From Acidimicrobiales bacterium (lineage in GTDB: Bacteria > Actinomycetota > Acidimicrobiia > Acidimicrobiales > Aldehydirespiratoraceae): a stretch of DNA of 64,000 nucleotides. The position numbers and the translations under genes were made by a program. The first letter of the stretch is position 1. The number at the start of each line of letters is the position of its first letter. Where the stretch lies: contig JAWKIR010000004.1 of the NCBI GenBank assembly GCA_041394245.1, forward strand, positions 62,001-126,000. Direction: 5' to 3'. Shown one piece after another: positions 53,303 to 62,875 of the stretch. Below the pieces are notes generated by a model. It was not told the origin of the DNA. It saw nothing but the letters and a program-made list of their open reading frames with translations, and ran no database searches.

Positions 53303-55387
53303 ATGAGACGATCTCTTGCCCATGGACTCGCCGTCGTGCTCGCCGCGGCACTTCTCGCCGCGGCGTGCGGGAACGACGGTGATGACGGCCAACCGGCCCC
53401 CACGACGAGTGGCACCGCCCCCGTCGCCACCGATGACCTCGAGACCGACGGCAACGGCACCGTGCCCGACGACGGTGGCTTCGCGGGCTCGATCGATCTC
53501 GTCGTCGATCAGGACCCCGGTTGCGAACTGATCGGACACGAGTGTCTCCTGCCGTTCCCGAGCGATGCGCTGACCGTGGATGACCCGTCGTCGTCCACCG
53601 GGCGCCGCGTCGCGCTCCCCGCCGCGCTCATGCCGCAGAACAGCGCGGGCGTTGCGGTCGACCCTTCTCGGCAGAATCGCGCCGATGGATTCTCGCCGGG
53701 CAGCGCCGCGCTGGTCCTGATCCCCGGTGTGGATCCGTCCGGATCCGCGCTGCCACCCGTGACCGACATCGCCCGGTCGCTCGATGCCGATTCGGGAAGT
53801 GTCGTGATCGATGCCACCACCGGTGAACGCTGGCCGCATTGGGCCGAACTCGATGCCAACGCCGTCGATCCGTCACGACAGGGGCTGTTCATCCGCCCGG
53901 CGGTCAACTACCCCGACGGCCACCGGATCGTGATCGGGCTGCGCAATCTCATCGACGAATCGGGCGCGGCGATCGAACCGACCGACACGTTCCGCGCCTA
54001 TCGCGATCGACTCGAGAGCGATGTCGCCGAGGTCGAGGCTCGCCGGCCGGCCATGGAGCGGGTGTTCGCCGACCTCGACGCCGCGGGGGTCGCCCGAGAA
54101 GACCTCGTCATCGCCTGGGAGTTCACCGTCATCTCGACCGACAGCCTCACAGGTCCACTCGTCCACATGCGCGACGACGCATTCGAGATCCTCGGCGACG
54201 CTGCGCCGGCCTTCACCGTCGACTCGGTGAATCGTGACGACGACGACACCTACACCTACATCGAGGGGACCTACGAGGTGCCCCTCTACCTCACCGACGA
54301 CGGGACCACGGGCAACGGTCTGAACCTGGTCGACGATCCCGACCTGCCCACGGTGAACGGCACGTGGAACGCCGTGTATCGCTGCATGATCCACGACAAC
54401 ACCACGGCCGCCGACCCGGGAGGTGGGGTGATCTACGGACACGGCCTGCTGGGGACGCGCAACCAGGTCACGTCGGCCGGGCCCCGACTCCTCGCCGAGC
54501 ACCACAACCATGTCGTGTGCGGCACCGATCTGATCGGCATGGCCGACGACGACGTCGTCAATGCGCTCACCGTGCTCGGCGATCTCTCCTTGTTCCACAC
54601 CCTGAGCGATCGCCTGCTCCAGGGGCACCTCAACACCCTCTTCCTCGGTCGTCTCATGCGGCATGCCGACGGGTTCGTCGCCCACGACGCGTTCCGTGAC
54701 GCCGACGGAAACGCGCTGCTCGACACCGAACAGCTCGCCTACTACGGCATCAGCCAGGGCGGGATCATGGGGCCCGTGTCGACCGCGGTGTCGACCGACT
54801 GGGACCGCGGCGTGTTCGGTGTGCCCGGCATCAACTACTCGACGTTGCTCAACCGCAGTGTCGACTTCGACACGTATCAGCTGGCGCTGAATCCGGCGTA
54901 TCCCGACAAGCTCGACCAGGCCCAGCTGCTGCTCATGATCCAGATGCTCTGGGACCGGGGCGAGGGCAACGGCTACGTCAACCACTACACGGACCCGTTG
55001 GAAGGGCTGAACGAGAAGTTCGGCCTGATCCACGGGGCGTTGGGTGACTTCCAGGTGGCCAACGTGGCGATGGACGTCATGGCCCGATCGATGGGTGCCG
55101 CTGCGGTGTGGCCGGCGTTCGGCGAGGGGCGATCGGCCGACGTCGAGCCGTTCTGGGGGATCCCGCGCATCGAGGACTATCCGTTCGAGGGTTCGGCCAC
55201 TGTGATGTGGGACAGCGGCGCGCCCGTCGCGCCAGTCGAGAACATCTCGCCCAGCGAGGGCACGGACCCCCACGAGGACCCGCGCCGACATCTCGTCGCG
55301 GTCGAGCAGATCGATGCGTTCCTGCGGACCGGAACGGTCATCGATGTGTGCGGCGGCGAGCCCTGTATCTCGCCGCCGCGCGGCTGA
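53303..55387 (+). CDS. Large hydrolase-like lipoprotein, paralogue of the gene at 26954
   Basis: 694 residues with a lipobox (LAAACGN) and Asp/Thr-rich spacer. It matches the protein at 26954-28996 along its whole length: ECLLPFPSDALTV, PPVTDIARSLDADSG, YGHGLLGTRN, the serine elbow GISQGG, LWDRGEGNGYVNHYT and GDFQVANVA. Here the His that follows Asp in the first copy (GDHQVAN) is Phe (GDFQVAN), so if that His is catalytic this copy may be inactive or use another residue. The ATG is 8 bases after GAAACT. Secreted, membrane-tethered, function unknown. Confidence 0.78.
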   Translation: MRRSLAHGLAVVLAAALLAAACGNDGDDGQPAPTTSGTAPVATDDLETDGNGTVPDDGGFAGSIDLVVDQDPGCELIGHECLLPFPSDALTVDDPSSSTGRRVALPAALMPQNSAGVAVDPSRQNRADGFSPGSAALVLIPGVDPSGSALPPVTDIARSLDADSGSVVIDATTGERWPHWAELDANAVDPSRQGLFIRPAVNYPDGHRIVIGLRNLIDESGAAIEPTDTFRAYRDRLESDVAEVEARRPAMERVFADLDAAGVAREDLVIAWEFTVISTDSLTGPLVHMRDDAFEILGDAAPAFTVDSVNRDDDDTYTYIEGTYEVPLYLTDDGTTGNGLNLVDDPDLPTVNGTWNAVYRCMIHDNTTAADPGGGVIYGHGLLGTRNQVTSAGPRLLAEHHNHVVCGTDLIGMADDDVVNALTVLGDLSLFHTLSDRLLQGHLNTLFLGRLMRHADGFVAHDAFRDADGNALLDTEQLAYYGISQGGIMGPVSTAVSTDWDRGVFGVPGINYSTLLNRSVDFDTYQLALNPAYPDKLDQAQLLLMIQMLWDRGEGNGYVNHYTDPLEGLNEKFGLIHGALGDFQVANVAMDVMARSMGAAAVWPAFGEGRSADVEPFWGIPRIEDYPFEGSATVMWDSGAPVAPVENISPSEGTDPHEDPRRHLVAVEQIDAFLRTGTVIDVCGGEPCISPPRG

Positions 55388-55392
55388 CCGCC

Positions 55393-55417
55393 GGCGCGGC
55401 ACGGCCGACCCCGCGCC
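55393..55417. terminator. Possible GC-rich hairpin
   Basis: GGCGCGG and CCGCGCC form a 7-bp stem with an 11-base loop, 5 bp after the lipoprotein stop. It lacks a T-run, so it is only suggestive. Confidence 0.3.
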
Positions 55418-55435
55418 ACGTGCGAACATGGCAGG

Positions 55436-56782
55436 GTGTTTCGTCGTGTCATCGCCGGTCTGATCCTCGGTCCCGCCCTCCTCATCGGGTCCATCGCGTG
55501 GTGGGGGTTCCTCTCCCTGCGGACGGTCTTCGACGAGAGTCGAACCGAGACGATCGCGGAGGAGCTGCTCGACAACGAGGCCGTGGTCGACCAGATCGGG
55601 GCCAACATCGGCCGTGCGCTCGAATCGGCGATGCCCGACTCGATCCAGCTCACCGATGCGCAGGTCGATGCCGGCGTGCAGATCATCCTCACCGATCCGG
55701 TGGTCCGCTCGCTCATCATCGACTCGCTCGGGACCACGCATCGGGCGTTCCTCGGACTCGACGATGCGCCGGCGACGATCGACCTCGGACCGGCGCTCGC
55801 GTCGTCACGTGAACGCATCGGGGCGGTGGCGCCCACCGTCGCCGCCGAGATCCCCGAGGAGTTCGAGGTCGAGCTCCCGACCGAGCGGATCCCCGACGCA
55901 TCGCCCCTCAAGGGATTCCTCGAACGAACCGTGCCGCTCCTCGCCGCGCTGTCGGTCGTGATGGCCCTGCTCGCCCTGCTGACCACCAGCGATCGTTCGA
56001 AGGTGCTGGGGAAGGCGGCACGATGGGCGATCGGCACCACCGCGTTCTATCTCGTCGTCGGCCTCGGTGTTCCCTACCTCCTCCGGGAGTTCGCCCCCGA
56101 CCAGGCCGAGGTGCTGGCCGCGCTGCTCACGGCAGTTCTGCGGGCCGCCCTGTTCCCGTCGATCGTGCTCGGTGGGATCGGCGCGGTGCTCCTGGCGTTG
56201 TCGATGTTCTGGCCCGACGGCACCCGCTCGCGGGAGCGGACCCGCCGCCCCACCGCTGCGCCGGTGCCCGCGGCGGCGCCGAGCGTGCCTCGGCCCGCGC
56301 CGGTCGCCATGCCCCGGACGGCGCCCCAGACGGCTCCGCCACCGGCGGCGCCCTCGGCACCGGCGCCGCGGCCGGCGCCCCGGCCGCGGCCGACCGCACC
56401 GGATACGACCACGGCCATCCCCACGGCGCCGGCACCGAGTCCGGCACCCGCCGCAGCGCCGATCGTGCGCCCGCCAGTGGCCCCCGAATCGCCGATGGCG
56501 CCTCGTCCCACCCTGCCGACGCGAGCCAAGCCGCCCGACCCGATCGTCCTTCCGGCATGGACCGGCGACGGACCGACGGAACTCGGCGATCTTCCCGTGG
56601 TCGATCCCGACACCGATCCCGACAGCCATGCCGGCGTCGCCGACCCACCGAAGTGGCGACCGCCGACCTGGGTCGAGGGTCACGGCTGGGTCATGGATCC
56701 CGATGATCCCCGCGATCCGCCCAACAACGCCCGCTTCGTCGACGGCGTGGGCTGGGTCGTCCCCGGTCCGCCGCCGGCCTGA
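55436..56782 (+). CDS. Membrane protein with a long Pro/Ala-rich region and Trp-Val repeat tail
   Basis: 448 residues from a GTG (leaderless behind GAACAT, 6 bases). One N-terminal membrane helix is followed by an extracytoplasmic domain (about 30-160), then three more helices (LLAALSVVMALLALL; WAIGTTAFYLVVGLGVPYLL; LFPSIVLGGIGAVLLALSMFW). Residues about 265-370 are Pro/Ala/Arg/Thr-rich and disordered. The tail ends in two related units, WVEGHGWVMD and FVDGVGWVVP. No family was recognised. The loop resembles sequence-variable actinobacterial integral membrane proteins of unknown function. Confidence 0.68.
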   Translation: MFRRVIAGLILGPALLIGSIAWWGFLSLRTVFDESRTETIAEELLDNEAVVDQIGANIGRALESAMPDSIQLTDAQVDAGVQIILTDPVVRSLIIDSLGTTHRAFLGLDDAPATIDLGPALASSRERIGAVAPTVAAEIPEEFEVELPTERIPDASPLKGFLERTVPLLAALSVVMALLALLTTSDRSKVLGKAARWAIGTTAFYLVVGLGVPYLLREFAPDQAEVLAALLTAVLRAALFPSIVLGGIGAVLLALSMFWPDGTRSRERTRRPTAAPVPAAAPSVPRPAPVAMPRTAPQTAPPPAAPSAPAPRPAPRPRPTAPDTTTAIPTAPAPSPAPAAAPIVRPPVAPESPMAPRPTLPTRAKPPDPIVLPAWTGDGPTELGDLPVVDPDTDPDSHAGVADPPKWRPPTWVEGHGWVMDPDDPRDPPNNARFVDGVGWVVPGPPPA

Positions 56783-56794
56783 TCAGGCGAGCGA

Positions 56795-58327
<1,533 letters not shown>

Positions 58328-58374
58328 GGAACCCCCTCGAGTCCGCCGAACCTAGCGCGAGCCGCCCGTCGGCG

Positions 58375-58968
58375 TCAGGGCCGGATCATCCTGCCGCGGT
58401 CGAATCTCGGCAGCATCCACTGCACCCCGGGGCCGATGACGAGCAGCCACCAAACGGTGCCCCAGCCGAAGGTCCCGCCGAGGGCGACACCCGCAGTGAA
58501 CGCGGCTGCCTCGATGAGGAAGCGGGCGACCCGGATGCTGAGCCCGCGCTGGTGGAGCCCCGCCATGAGACCGTCGCGGGGTCCGGGGCCGAAATGCACG
58601 CCGAGGTACAGGCCCGACCCGAGGGCGGTGACGATGGGGCCGATGAGGGTCATGGCGGCCCGTCCGGCGGCGGACCCCGGAGTGTCGATCAGCCAGATGG
58701 TCACGTCGGTCGCCGGTCCGATGAGGGCGACGTTCAAGACGGTGCCGATGCCGATCGGCACCTTCATGCCGATCGTCGCGAGCAGCAGGATCACGCCCGT
58801 GGCGATGGTGGCCGTGCCGATGGACAGTGGCGAGTGGTCGGCGACGCCCTCGTGGAACACGGTCCAGGGCCCCTGCCCGTTGCCGCCCTGGACCACGAGT
58901 CCGAGCCCCACCCCGAAGACGACGAGGCCGATGACGAGTTGGGGCAACCGTCGCGCGGTCGGGGTCAC
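58375..58968 (-). CDS. YczE/YyaS/YitT-family membrane protein
   Basis: 197 residues from a GTG at 58968, coupled to the nitrilase stop (GTGA). About five membrane segments and the family loop GPGPRDGLMAGL followed by VRFLIEAAAFTAGVALGG are diagnostic of the YczE group. The function is unknown. Together with the nitrilase this forms a two-gene operon. Confidence 0.87.
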   Translation of the reverse strand: MTPTARRLPQLVIGLVVFGVGLGLVVQGGNGQGPWTVFHEGVADHSPLSIGTATIATGVILLLATIGMKVPIGIGTVLNVALIGPATDVTIWLIDTPGSAAGRAAMTLIGPIVTALGSGLYLGVHFGPGPRDGLMAGLHQRGLSIRVARFLIEAAAFTAGVALGGTFGWGTVWWLLVIGPGVQWMLPRFDRGRMIRP

Positions 58969-59912
58969 TTGCCCCCGTCGAGCAAGGCCGCGAACTCCCG
59001 CTGCACCAGCTCCGTGATGGGCCGCTGCGCGCCGAGTCGCCATTCGGTCCATGGGAGCCAGTCGTGCCACCGGGCGACCCGGTCGAAGTCGAGCTCGGCC
59101 ACGATGAGCTCCTCCTCGGCTCCGGCCGTGGCGAGCGCCACTCCGAAACCGGGGAAATCGGGGCCCCCGATCACGCTGCCACCGGCCCACGTCGACCCGC
59201 CGTGGGTGTTGCCGACACGATTGCTCGACGCCGCATAGACCAGGTTCTCCTGGGCCCGGACGAGCGTGGCGTGTGTGAGGTTCTCGCGGGCGTGTGGCAG
59301 GTCGGACCGGCCGGTCGGGTTGACGAGAAGTCGGGCCCCCTTGAGACACAGCAACCGGCTGAGTTCGGGGTTGTTGTAGAAGTCGTAGCAGATCGAGATC
59401 CCGATCGGCCCGAGCGCGGTGTCGAACACCGGGAGTGCATCGCCGGGGGTGAAGCGGTCCGTCTCGAGCGGGATGCCGAGATGGAGCTTGCGGTAGGTGC
59501 CGATGAGGCCGTCGGGTCCGATGAGGTTGGCGCTGTTGTGGATGACGCCGGGGGTGTCGCCGGCCTCCTCGAAGCCGTAGATGACGTGGACGCCGAGCTC
59601 GCTCGCCGCGGCGGCGATGCGCGTCGCCGAGGGCCCGTCGGCGGCCTCGGCCTCGGCCAGATGCCATTCGCACGGGCGGTGGGCGGCTGCACAGTCGGTG
59701 CACCGACCCCACGAATTGATCGCGAGCTCCGGAAAGATCACCAGGTCGGCATCCCGCCCAGCGGCGTCGTGCGTGGTCGCGATCAGCTTGTCGACGCTGG
59801 CCGCCTTCTGCCTCGGCATCGTGGAGAAGTTCGCGCAGGCGACCGAGACCCGCGTCGGCCAGGCAGGGTCGTTGACGTGATGGGACCCGGGTGCGGTCTC
59901 GGTGTCGTACAT
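58965..59912 (-). CDS. Nitrilase/carbon-nitrogen hydrolase family protein
   Basis: 315 residues. The catalytic triad Glu-Lys-Cys is visible as FPELAINSWG (Glu62), YRKLHLG (Lys142) and SICYDFYN (Cys175). It hydrolyses a carbon-nitrogen bond of an amide or nitrile (omega-amidase/beta-ureidopropionase type). A short cysteine-rich insertion, CTDCAAAHRPC (71-81), follows the Glu motif and might bind metal. The ATG at 59912 is 6 bases after CAGGAT on the minus strand (leaderless). Divergent from the S4 gene, 24 bp between starts. Confidence 0.9.
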   Translation of the reverse strand: MYDTETAPGSHHVNDPAWPTRVSVACANFSTMPRQKAASVDKLIATTHDAAGRDADLVIFPELAINSWGRCTDCAAAHRPCEWHLAEAEAADGPSATRIAAAASELGVHVIYGFEEAGDTPGVIHNSANLIGPDGLIGTYRKLHLGIPLETDRFTPGDALPVFDTALGPIGISICYDFYNNPELSRLLCLKGARLLVNPTGRSDLPHARENLTHATLVRAQENLVYAASSNRVGNTHGGSTWAGGSVIGGPDFPGFGVALATAGAEEELIVAELDFDRVARWHDWLPWTEWRLGAQRPITELVQREFAALLDGGK

Positions 59913-59936
59913 CGGCCCATCCTGCCAGACTCGGGT
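59913..59936. promoter_or_regulatory. 24-bp divergent leaderless promoter pair
   Basis: Between ATG 59912 (minus) and ATG 59937 (plus) lie CAGGAT (minus, 59924-59919) and CAGACT (plus, 59926-59931), one base apart. Each sits 5-6 bases before its start codon, so both -35 regions lie in the other gene's coding sequence. Confidence 0.55.
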
Positions 59937-60320
59937 ATGGCCGTTCGTGTCGACAAGTGGTTGTGGGCCGTGCGGGTGTTCAAGACCCGCACGAAAGCCT
60001 CGAGTGCGTGCGACGACGGCCTCGTGTCGATCAACGACGTTGTGGCCAAACCCGCGGCCCGGGTCGTGGTCGGCGATGTCGTCACGGCGCGGCGAGGCGA
60101 TCGCACGATCGTCTATGTCGTCGACGAGACCATCGAGAAGCGGGTGTCGGCGGCACGGGCAGCCGAATGCTTCGAGGATCGGTCCCCGCCGCCGGTGCCC
60201 CGAGACTCGCCGGTCGATGCGGTCTTCGCCCGCCGCGACCGAGGAACGGGTCGGCCCACGAAGCGGGACCGTCGCGAGATCGAGCGTCTGCGGGGCCGGG
60301 GCGATCAGAGACCGGACTGA
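59937..60320 (+). CDS. S4-domain RNA-binding protein (Hsp15/ribosome-associated type)
   Basis: 127 residues. RVDKWLWAVRVFKTRTKASSAC, DGLVSINDVVAKPAARVVVGD is the S4/Hsp15 pattern: an N-terminal RNA-binding domain of about 60 residues, then a basic helical tail (RDRGTGRPTKRDRREIERLR). Such proteins bind stalled 50S subunits or heat-shock RNA in the cytoplasm. CAGACT lies 5 bases before the ATG. A 13-bp hairpin terminator follows the gene. Confidence 0.88.
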   Translation: MAVRVDKWLWAVRVFKTRTKASSACDDGLVSINDVVAKPAARVVVGDVVTARRGDRTIVYVVDETIEKRVSAARAAECFEDRSPPPVPRDSPVDAVFARRDRGTGRPTKRDRREIERLRGRGDQRPD

Positions 60321-60330
60321 CGCCGCCGAG

Positions 60331-60361
60331 CAGTGGAGGTGCCCGCACGGCACCTCCACTG
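60331..60361. terminator. Strong GC-rich hairpin terminator
   Basis: CAGTGGAGGTGCC-CGCAC-GGCACCTCCACTG is a perfect 13-bp stem with a 5-base loop, 10 bp after the S4 gene stop. No T-run follows. The convergent MmpL-type gene ends at 60525, so it may serve both strands. Confidence 0.75.
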
Positions 60362-60524
60362 TGGCGTCACGGTCCGAGCAGGTGGAGGGGAACCCGGACC
60401 GGAGAACTCGGGAGCGAGCTCGTGCGCACGCCCAGAGAGCAAGCTATGGCGGGCACCTGTCGCAGCCGTGGCCGCTCGGTCTCGTCGGGCTGAACTTCAC
60501 GTTGCCGGGAGGTGTACTCCGGCG
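60362..60524. other. Non-coding stretch between convergent genes
   Basis: Nothing recognisable beyond the hairpin at 60331-60361. A short repeat of the sequence GGAG/CTCC kind is present, but no gene, promoter or RNA was seen. Confidence 0.4.
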
Positions 60525-62801
60525 TCAGCCGTGCGCCGCCGGACCCTCGAGCTCGATGCGGGGGAGCAGGCGGTCGAGCCAGCCGGGAATCCACCAGTTG
60601 CGAGACCCCAGGAGTTCCATCGTGGCCGGCACGAGGAGCATGCGCACGAGTGTCGCGTCGAGCACGATGGCCGAGGCGAGGCCGGTGCCGAACACCTGGA
60701 TCACGCGATCGTCCTCGAGCAGGAAGCTGCCGAACACCACGGCCATGATCGCGGCCGCTGCGGTGATGACGCGGGCCGTGCCGGCGAGCCCGTCGGCCAC
60801 CGACTCGACCGGGTCGCCGGTACGGTCGTACTCCTCGCGGATGCGGGAGATGAGGAACACCTCGTAGTCCATCGACAGGCCGAAGACGATGGCGAACATC
60901 ATCATGGGGATGAACGGTTCGATCGGCGCAGGCTGCACGTGGGTGAAGGTGCTGAGCCAACCCCACTGGAACACGGCCACGACCACGCCGTAGGCCGCGC
61001 TGATCGACAGAAGGTTCATGATCACCGCCTTCAGCGGTACCAGCAGGGAACGGAAGACCGCCATGAGCAGGAGGAACGACACTGCCAGGACCGCGCCGAA
61101 GAACACGGGAGTCCGCTCGGCCAGATAGTCGCTGAAGTCGATGCTCGCCGCGGTGCCGCCGGTGAGGTACACCTCGAGCGTGGAGTCGCCGACGGCCGAG
61201 GGGATCACCGTGCCGCGGAGGCGACCGACCAGGTCTTCGGTCGCGAGGTCCTGGGGTGCCGTGGTGGGAATCACCCGGAGGATGAAGGCCTCGGCGGCGG
61301 ACGGGTCGCCGGGGTTGTCGGGGATCGGCCCGAACACGGCGGCAACGCCGGGATCGGCGGCGAGCGTGTCGGCGAGCGCCTGTATCCGGGGCCCGTCGGA
61401 GGCGGCGTTGGTCTTCGCTGCGACCAGGAAGGGACCGTTGAAGCCCGGGCCGAACCCGTCGGCAAGTAGATCGTAGGCCCGTCGAGTGGTCGTGTCCTCG
61501 GCGAAGTTCCCCTCGTCGGAGAAGCCGAGGCGGAGGCCGAGGACGGGAGCGGTCAGGACCAGGAGCAGCGCGGTACCGGCGAGTGCTCCGGTCCACGGAC
61601 GTGACTGCACCATCCGGCTCCACCGATACGCGATGGTCTCGCGCAGGGGCTTGACCCGCCGGGGCGGCAGGGGCCGTCGCAGGGCGGGAACGAAGAACCC
61701 GGCGACCAGCACCAGCGCGGCGAGCCCGAACGCGGCGGCCAGCGGCGCCGCCCCGAGGCCGATACCGAGCAGGCCCACGGCGGCCAGGGCCGCGGCCATG
61801 ATGCCGCGCACGCGGGTCTGCTCGAGGCGGCCGGCGCCGAACCCGAGCATGGCGGGGAGGAGCGTCAGCGACGAGATGAGTGCGACGAGCACCGTGGTCG
61901 ACGCCGAGACCCCGAGCCCGGTGACGAACGGCAGCCCGATCGCGACGAGCCCGAGCAGGGACAACACGACGGTGATGCCGGCGAAGAGGACGGCCCGGCC
62001 CGATGTGGCCATGGCCTTCGTGATGGCGTCGACCGGCTCGTTCCCCTCGTGGATCAGATCGCGGTAGCGGTTGAGGATGAAGAGGGCATAGTCGATGCCG
62101 ACGCCGAGTCCGACCATGACAGCCAACGTCGTCGCGAACTGCGGGCCCTTGGTGATGTTCGAGACGAGCATCGTCAACAGCACGCCTCCGCCCACACCGA
62201 TGACGGCCGACCCGATCGTGATGCCCATGGCCAGCACTGAGCCCGTGGCGAGGATCAGGATGATGATCGCGAACGCGATGCCGATCAGTTCGGTCTCGGG
62301 CGGTTCGAAAACGGCGAGCGCCTCGCCGCCGATCTCGACGGTGAGACCGTCGAGATCTGGGATGAGGGCGGCGATCTCGTCGCCGATGGCGCCGGACTCC
62401 TCCTGGCTCACCTCGCGGTCGAGGTTGACGTCGGCGAAGCCGATCGTGCCGTTGGGAGCGATGCCGCCACCGAGGCCCTCGTAGGGAGATCCCACGGTGA
62501 CGAACTCGATGTCGTCGGTCGCGGCGAACATGGCCGACATCGCCTCGACGACCGCAGGGTCGTCGACCCCCTGATCGGCAACGAAGACGATCTGGCCGCT
62601 CAGCCCGTTGCCGACGCCGCCGAAGTACTCGTCGAGGATCTCGAAGCCGTCCTCCGTCTCCGACCCCGGGATCGACTGCTCTGCGTCGAAGCCGTTGCCG
62701 AGCGTCACGACTCCGGCGACGAGCAGCAGCAACGACCCGCACCAGATCCCGATCGCTTTCCATCGATTCTCATGACACCAGCGACCGACCCGTGCAACCA
62801 T
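60525..62801 (-). CDS. MMPL-family (RND-type) transporter
   Basis: 758 residues, about 12 membrane segments in two halves with a large extracytoplasmic loop each. Landmarks: MVGLGVGIDYALFILNRYRD and IVFGLSMDYEVFLISRIREEYDR, the paired TM4/TM10 GxxxDY motifs of the MMPL/RND family that carry the proton-relay Asp-Tyr pairs. It would export lipids or other hydrophobic compounds. CACACT 6 bases before the ATG at 62801 indicates a leaderless mRNA. No lipid-synthesis genes are adjacent. Confidence 0.92.
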   Translation of the reverse strand: MVARVGRWCHENRWKAIGIWCGSLLLLVAGVVTLGNGFDAEQSIPGSETEDGFEILDEYFGGVGNGLSGQIVFVADQGVDDPAVVEAMSAMFAATDDIEFVTVGSPYEGLGGGIAPNGTIGFADVNLDREVSQEESGAIGDEIAALIPDLDGLTVEIGGEALAVFEPPETELIGIAFAIIILILATGSVLAMGITIGSAVIGVGGGVLLTMLVSNITKGPQFATTLAVMVGLGVGIDYALFILNRYRDLIHEGNEPVDAITKAMATSGRAVLFAGITVVLSLLGLVAIGLPFVTGLGVSASTTVLVALISSLTLLPAMLGFGAGRLEQTRVRGIMAAALAAVGLLGIGLGAAPLAAAFGLAALVLVAGFFVPALRRPLPPRRVKPLRETIAYRWSRMVQSRPWTGALAGTALLLVLTAPVLGLRLGFSDEGNFAEDTTTRRAYDLLADGFGPGFNGPFLVAAKTNAASDGPRIQALADTLAADPGVAAVFGPIPDNPGDPSAAEAFILRVIPTTAPQDLATEDLVGRLRGTVIPSAVGDSTLEVYLTGGTAASIDFSDYLAERTPVFFGAVLAVSFLLLMAVFRSLLVPLKAVIMNLLSISAAYGVVVAVFQWGWLSTFTHVQPAPIEPFIPMMMFAIVFGLSMDYEVFLISRIREEYDRTGDPVESVADGLAGTARVITAAAAIMAVVFGSFLLEDDRVIQVFGTGLASAIVLDATLVRMLLVPATMELLGSRNWWIPGWLDRLLPRIELEGPAAHG

Positions 62802-62875
62802 CGGACCAGTGTGGCGGTGGTCGCCCGATCAACCGCAGCCCTGACCGGGTGACAACGGGCACGTGGTGCGACGGC

